From positions 1,240,001 to 1,304,000 of the forward strand of contig NZ_CP047385.1 of the NCBI RefSeq assembly GCF_000807775.2: 64,000 nucleotides of DNA, read 5' to 3'. Position numbers and translations under genes: made by a program. The stretch comes from Pandoraea fibrosis. Lineage in GTDB: Bacteria > Pseudomonadota > Gammaproteobacteria > Burkholderiales > Burkholderiaceae. The notes under the pieces were generated by a model. The model ran no database searches. It saw only the letters and a program-made list of their open reading frames with translations, and had not been told where the DNA came from. Below are positions 61,864 to 64,000 of this stretch, one piece after another; the stretch's first letter is position 1, and the number at the start of each line of letters is the position of its first letter.

Positions 61864-63351
61864 ATGTCCGTTGACGTCTCCTTGTCTTCCGTCGCGTCCG
61901 CACACGCGAGCCCTGCGGCATCGTCCGCTTCTCCTGCCAAAGCTGCTGCCGGTCCCGCAGTGATCCGCTCGGCCGCCGATGTCGCGCAACTCGTCAACGA
62001 GGGCGGCGCCCGCGTGTCCAACGCGCGCTGGATTGTGGCCATCGCCCTTGGCGGTGTCTTCCTCGATGCCTACGACCTCGGGGCACTGGCGTTCGGGCTG
62101 AAAGACGTGGCCCGCGAATTCCATCTCACACCGGCGGGCACGGGCATGGTGGCATCGGCCATCACGTTCGGTGCCATTGTGGGGGCATTCCTCGGCGGCT
62201 ACTTCACCGACCGCATCGGCCGCTATCGCGTGTTCATGGCCGACATGCTGTGCTTCGTGATCGCCGCCATCGCCTGCGCGTTTGCACCGAACGAGTATGT
62301 GCTCGCCGGGGCCCGATTCGTGATGGGGCTGGGCGTCGGTATCGACTTGCCGGTGGCAATGGCGTTCCTCGCCGAATTCTCGAAGCTCAAGGGACGAGGC
62401 AATAAAGCCGCGCGCGTCGCGATGTGGTGTCCCACCTGGTACGCGGCAATCTGTGCATCGTATCTGCTCGTGCTGCTGTGCTATTCGGTGTTGCCTTCGT
62501 CGCACAGCGCATTGTTGTGGCGAATCATCCTCGGCTTCGGTGCGATTCCTGCGCTGGCGATCATCGCCGTGCGCAGCCGCTACATGAGCGAATCCCCCGT
62601 GTGGGCGGCGAATCAGGGCGATCTCGAGGGGGCGGCAAAGATCCTGAAGCGTTCCTACGGCATCGATGCCGTGGTGGCCGCCGACGCGCAGCGCGTGGCG
62701 CCGAAGCGCCCGGCCGCATGGAGCAACTACGGTGCCCTGCTCAAGGGTGTGTATCTGCGTCGCACGACGCTCGCGACCATCATCGCCGTGGCCTCGTCGT
62801 TCGCATACAACGCGGTGGCGTTCGGGCTGCCTGTGATCATCGCAAGCTTCCTCGCGCAATCGATGCTCACCACGATTCTGATGTCGCTCGCGCTGAACCT
62901 GCTGTTCGCCTTCACCGGCGGGTTGCTGGGCGTGCGTCTCGTACCGAAGTTCGGCGCCTGGAAACTGACCGTGCTCGGTTATGCCTTTCAGTTGGCGGCA
63001 CTCGTTGGCCTTGCGCTGGTTGGCAAGCCGGACGGTGCCGCGCAGGTGGCATGGGCGTTGGGCTTGCTCGCCCTGTTCCTGCTGGGGCAGGGTTTCGGAC
63101 CGGGGGCGCATTCGATGACCTTCGCGTCGTTGAGCTACCCGACGTCGCTGCGCGGCGTGGGCGTGGGTTTCAATCAGACGCTCATGCGCAGCAGCTCGAC
63201 CGTTTCGCTGTTCCTGTTCCCGGTGCTGGCGGCAGCGCTCGCCACGAAAGTGTTCTGGGTCATTGCCATCGCGCCGGCCATTGGTTTGCTGGCGCTGCTG
63301 GCGATCCGTTGGGAACCGTCGAACTACGACGTCGACGCCGAAGACTTCTGA
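61864..63351 (+). CDS. MFS transporter, AAHS/sugar-porter type
   Basis: 495 residues from the ATG at 61,864 (an in-frame ATG at 61,786 is possible; neither has a clear ribosome binding site). The N-terminal ~55 residues are Ala/Ser-rich and cytoplasmic. Then 12 membrane helices with FLDAYDLGALAFGLKDVARE in helix 1, GGYFTDRIGRYRVFMADML in loop 2-3, GARFVMGLGVGIDLPVAMAF in helix 4-5 and YPTSLRGVGVGFNQTLMRSS near helix 10. Aromatic acids or sugars are likely substrates from family only. Confidence 0.88.
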   Translation: MSVDVSLSSVASAHASPAASSASPAKAAAGPAVIRSAADVAQLVNEGGARVSNARWIVAIALGGVFLDAYDLGALAFGLKDVAREFHLTPAGTGMVASAITFGAIVGAFLGGYFTDRIGRYRVFMADMLCFVIAAIACAFAPNEYVLAGARFVMGLGVGIDLPVAMAFLAEFSKLKGRGNKAARVAMWCPTWYAAICASYLLVLLCYSVLPSSHSALLWRIILGFGAIPALAIIAVRSRYMSESPVWAANQGDLEGAAKILKRSYGIDAVVAADAQRVAPKRPAAWSNYGALLKGVYLRRTTLATIIAVASSFAYNAVAFGLPVIIASFLAQSMLTTILMSLALNLLFAFTGGLLGVRLVPKFGAWKLTVLGYAFQLAALVGLALVGKPDGAAQVAWALGLLALFLLGQGFGPGAHSMTFASLSYPTSLRGVGVGFNQTLMRSSSTVSLFLFPVLAAALATKVFWVIAIAPAIGLLALLAIRWEPSNYDVDAEDF

Positions 63352-63460
63352 GCGTCGTCCGCCTGCGGGCGGGCAACCGGGGGCGCTGCAACGGCGCCCG
63401 CCAGCATCGGGCGGCTATTGCCGCGAGACCCTGTGACTTGTGACAGGGATCTCCGGCAAT

Positions 63461-64000
63461 TCAGCGCGCCCCGATGTCGGGCGCGAACAGGCGCTCTCGC
63501 TTCATGAACGGATCAATGTCGCCCGCCCGGTTGCGCTGGCGCGAGCACAATTTTTTCCCGTTCATCTCGATACACTCCCGCGTCCCCAACGGATTACCGC
63601 CTTCGCGCGAAGCCTTCGGCCCGCTGACGGCCGCCTGACCCGCGCCGAATTCGCGCTCGAAGGCACGTTGTGCGACGTTGCCCTGTGCCGATGGCGTATC
63701 GCGCGGCGCAGCGCGCTGCGACTGGTCGGTGATCGCACGCTCGGTGCTCGCGACCGGCGACGAGGCGTTCGACGAGGGGCGTGCGGCTGCGTCCCGCGCG
63801 ATGTCGGCGCGCCAGTCAAGGATCGGGGCACTCAATGTCGGGGCAGGGCGTTCCTGACCCTGGGCAGGCTGTGCGGGCGTGGCCGGCATTGGGGGTGAGG
63901 GAGTCTGCCGTTGTGGGATTGCCAGTGCCGGCGCGCGGAGCTCCGCTGGCGTGCCGCCTCGGCGCGGCGCTTTGGCGACGGACGGGGAGTGGAGCGCGGG
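63461..64000 (-). CDS. Partial gene at window edge, proline/alanine-rich protein
   Basis: The minus-strand frame stays open from 63,461 to the end of the window, so the start lies outside; an internal ATG at 63,889 is possible. The visible part is rich in Pro, Ala, Arg and Gln, then ends in a more defined stretch (NPLGTRECIEMNGKKLCSRQ, RAGDIDPFMKRERLF) with two cysteines. No domain is recognised. Base composition at third positions supports coding on this strand, but confidence is moderate. Confidence 0.5.
   Translation of the reverse strand, partial: PALHSPSVAKAPRRGGTPAELRAPALAIPQRQTPSPPMPATPAQPAQGQERPAPTLSAPILDWRADIARDAAARPSSNASSPVASTERAITDQSQRAAPRDTPSAQGNVAQRAFEREFGAGQAAVSGPKASREGGNPLGTRECIEMNGKKLCSRQRNRAGDIDPFMKRERLFAPDIGAR

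Overview
The window looks like a chromosome segment of a high-GC betaproteobacterium, most likely Burkholderiaceae (Pandoraea- or Burkholderia-like). This is inferred from base composition, from tRNA sequences, and from gene families typical of the group: a Burkholderia-style NRQLH junction in a CdiA-type adhesin, TspB/Zot-type inoviruses, and an AcoR-type activator. No database search was possible.

Layout. (1) 1-7,000: part of a filamentous (inovirus) prophage, mostly on the minus strand: secretin, Zot/pI, pVI, two tiny membrane proteins, TspB/pIII-like adsorption protein, major coat, ssDNA-binding protein, and a divergent regulator with a palindromic operator candidate. No replication initiator is visible inside the window. 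(2) 6,964-8,270: a 3' tRNA-Thr fragment (attachment-site scar), a terminator, an integrase stump joined directly to a broken P4-type primase, all debris of a second integrated element. (3) 8,425-23,159: a contact-dependent inhibition (two-partner secretion) island: cdiB-like transporter divergent from a 3,077-residue cdiA-like gene, its immunity gene, then an orphan cdiA C-terminal module with its own small immunity gene. The orphan carries a duplicated ~1.1-kb cdiA segment that could allow toxin switching. (4) 23,369-26,086: IS3 debris and an unrecognised protein made of 29-residue proline-rich repeats followed by ~62-residue helix-turn-helix-like repeats, cut by an in-frame stop inside repeat five. 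(5) 26,151-35,838: catabolic and transport genes (LysR, three MFS carriers, M20 amidohydrolase, DUF2817, RpiR-type regulator, racemase-like protein). (6) 35,911-40,948: Fe-alcohol dehydrogenase and aldehyde dehydrogenase facing an AcoR-type sigma-54 activator, with a -24/-12 promoter and paired palindromes between. (7) CreA, a UvrD-like helicase and two tRNAs. (8) 44,612-58,863: a ten-gene exopolysaccharide operon. (9) A DUF4434 lipoprotein, zinc-ribbon protein, YgjP-like protein, glycine-zipper lipoprotein, MFS carrier and a partial gene at the right edge.

The most interesting system is region 8. It joins a UDP-GlcNAc 2-epimerase (wecB), a BcsB-like protein, an NfrB-like synthase with a C-terminal MshEN-type c-di-GMP domain and an NfrA-like outer-membrane TPR/barrel protein to a full acylation set: two AlgJ/AlgX-like SGNH proteins, an AlgI-like MBOAT, an AlgF-like protein, plus a dedicated acyl carrier protein and DltA-like adenylating enzyme. 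This suggests a c-di-GMP-controlled, ManNAc-type secreted glycan decorated by acetyl and/or aminoacyl groups. The CDI island and the repeat protein are the other places worth attention.
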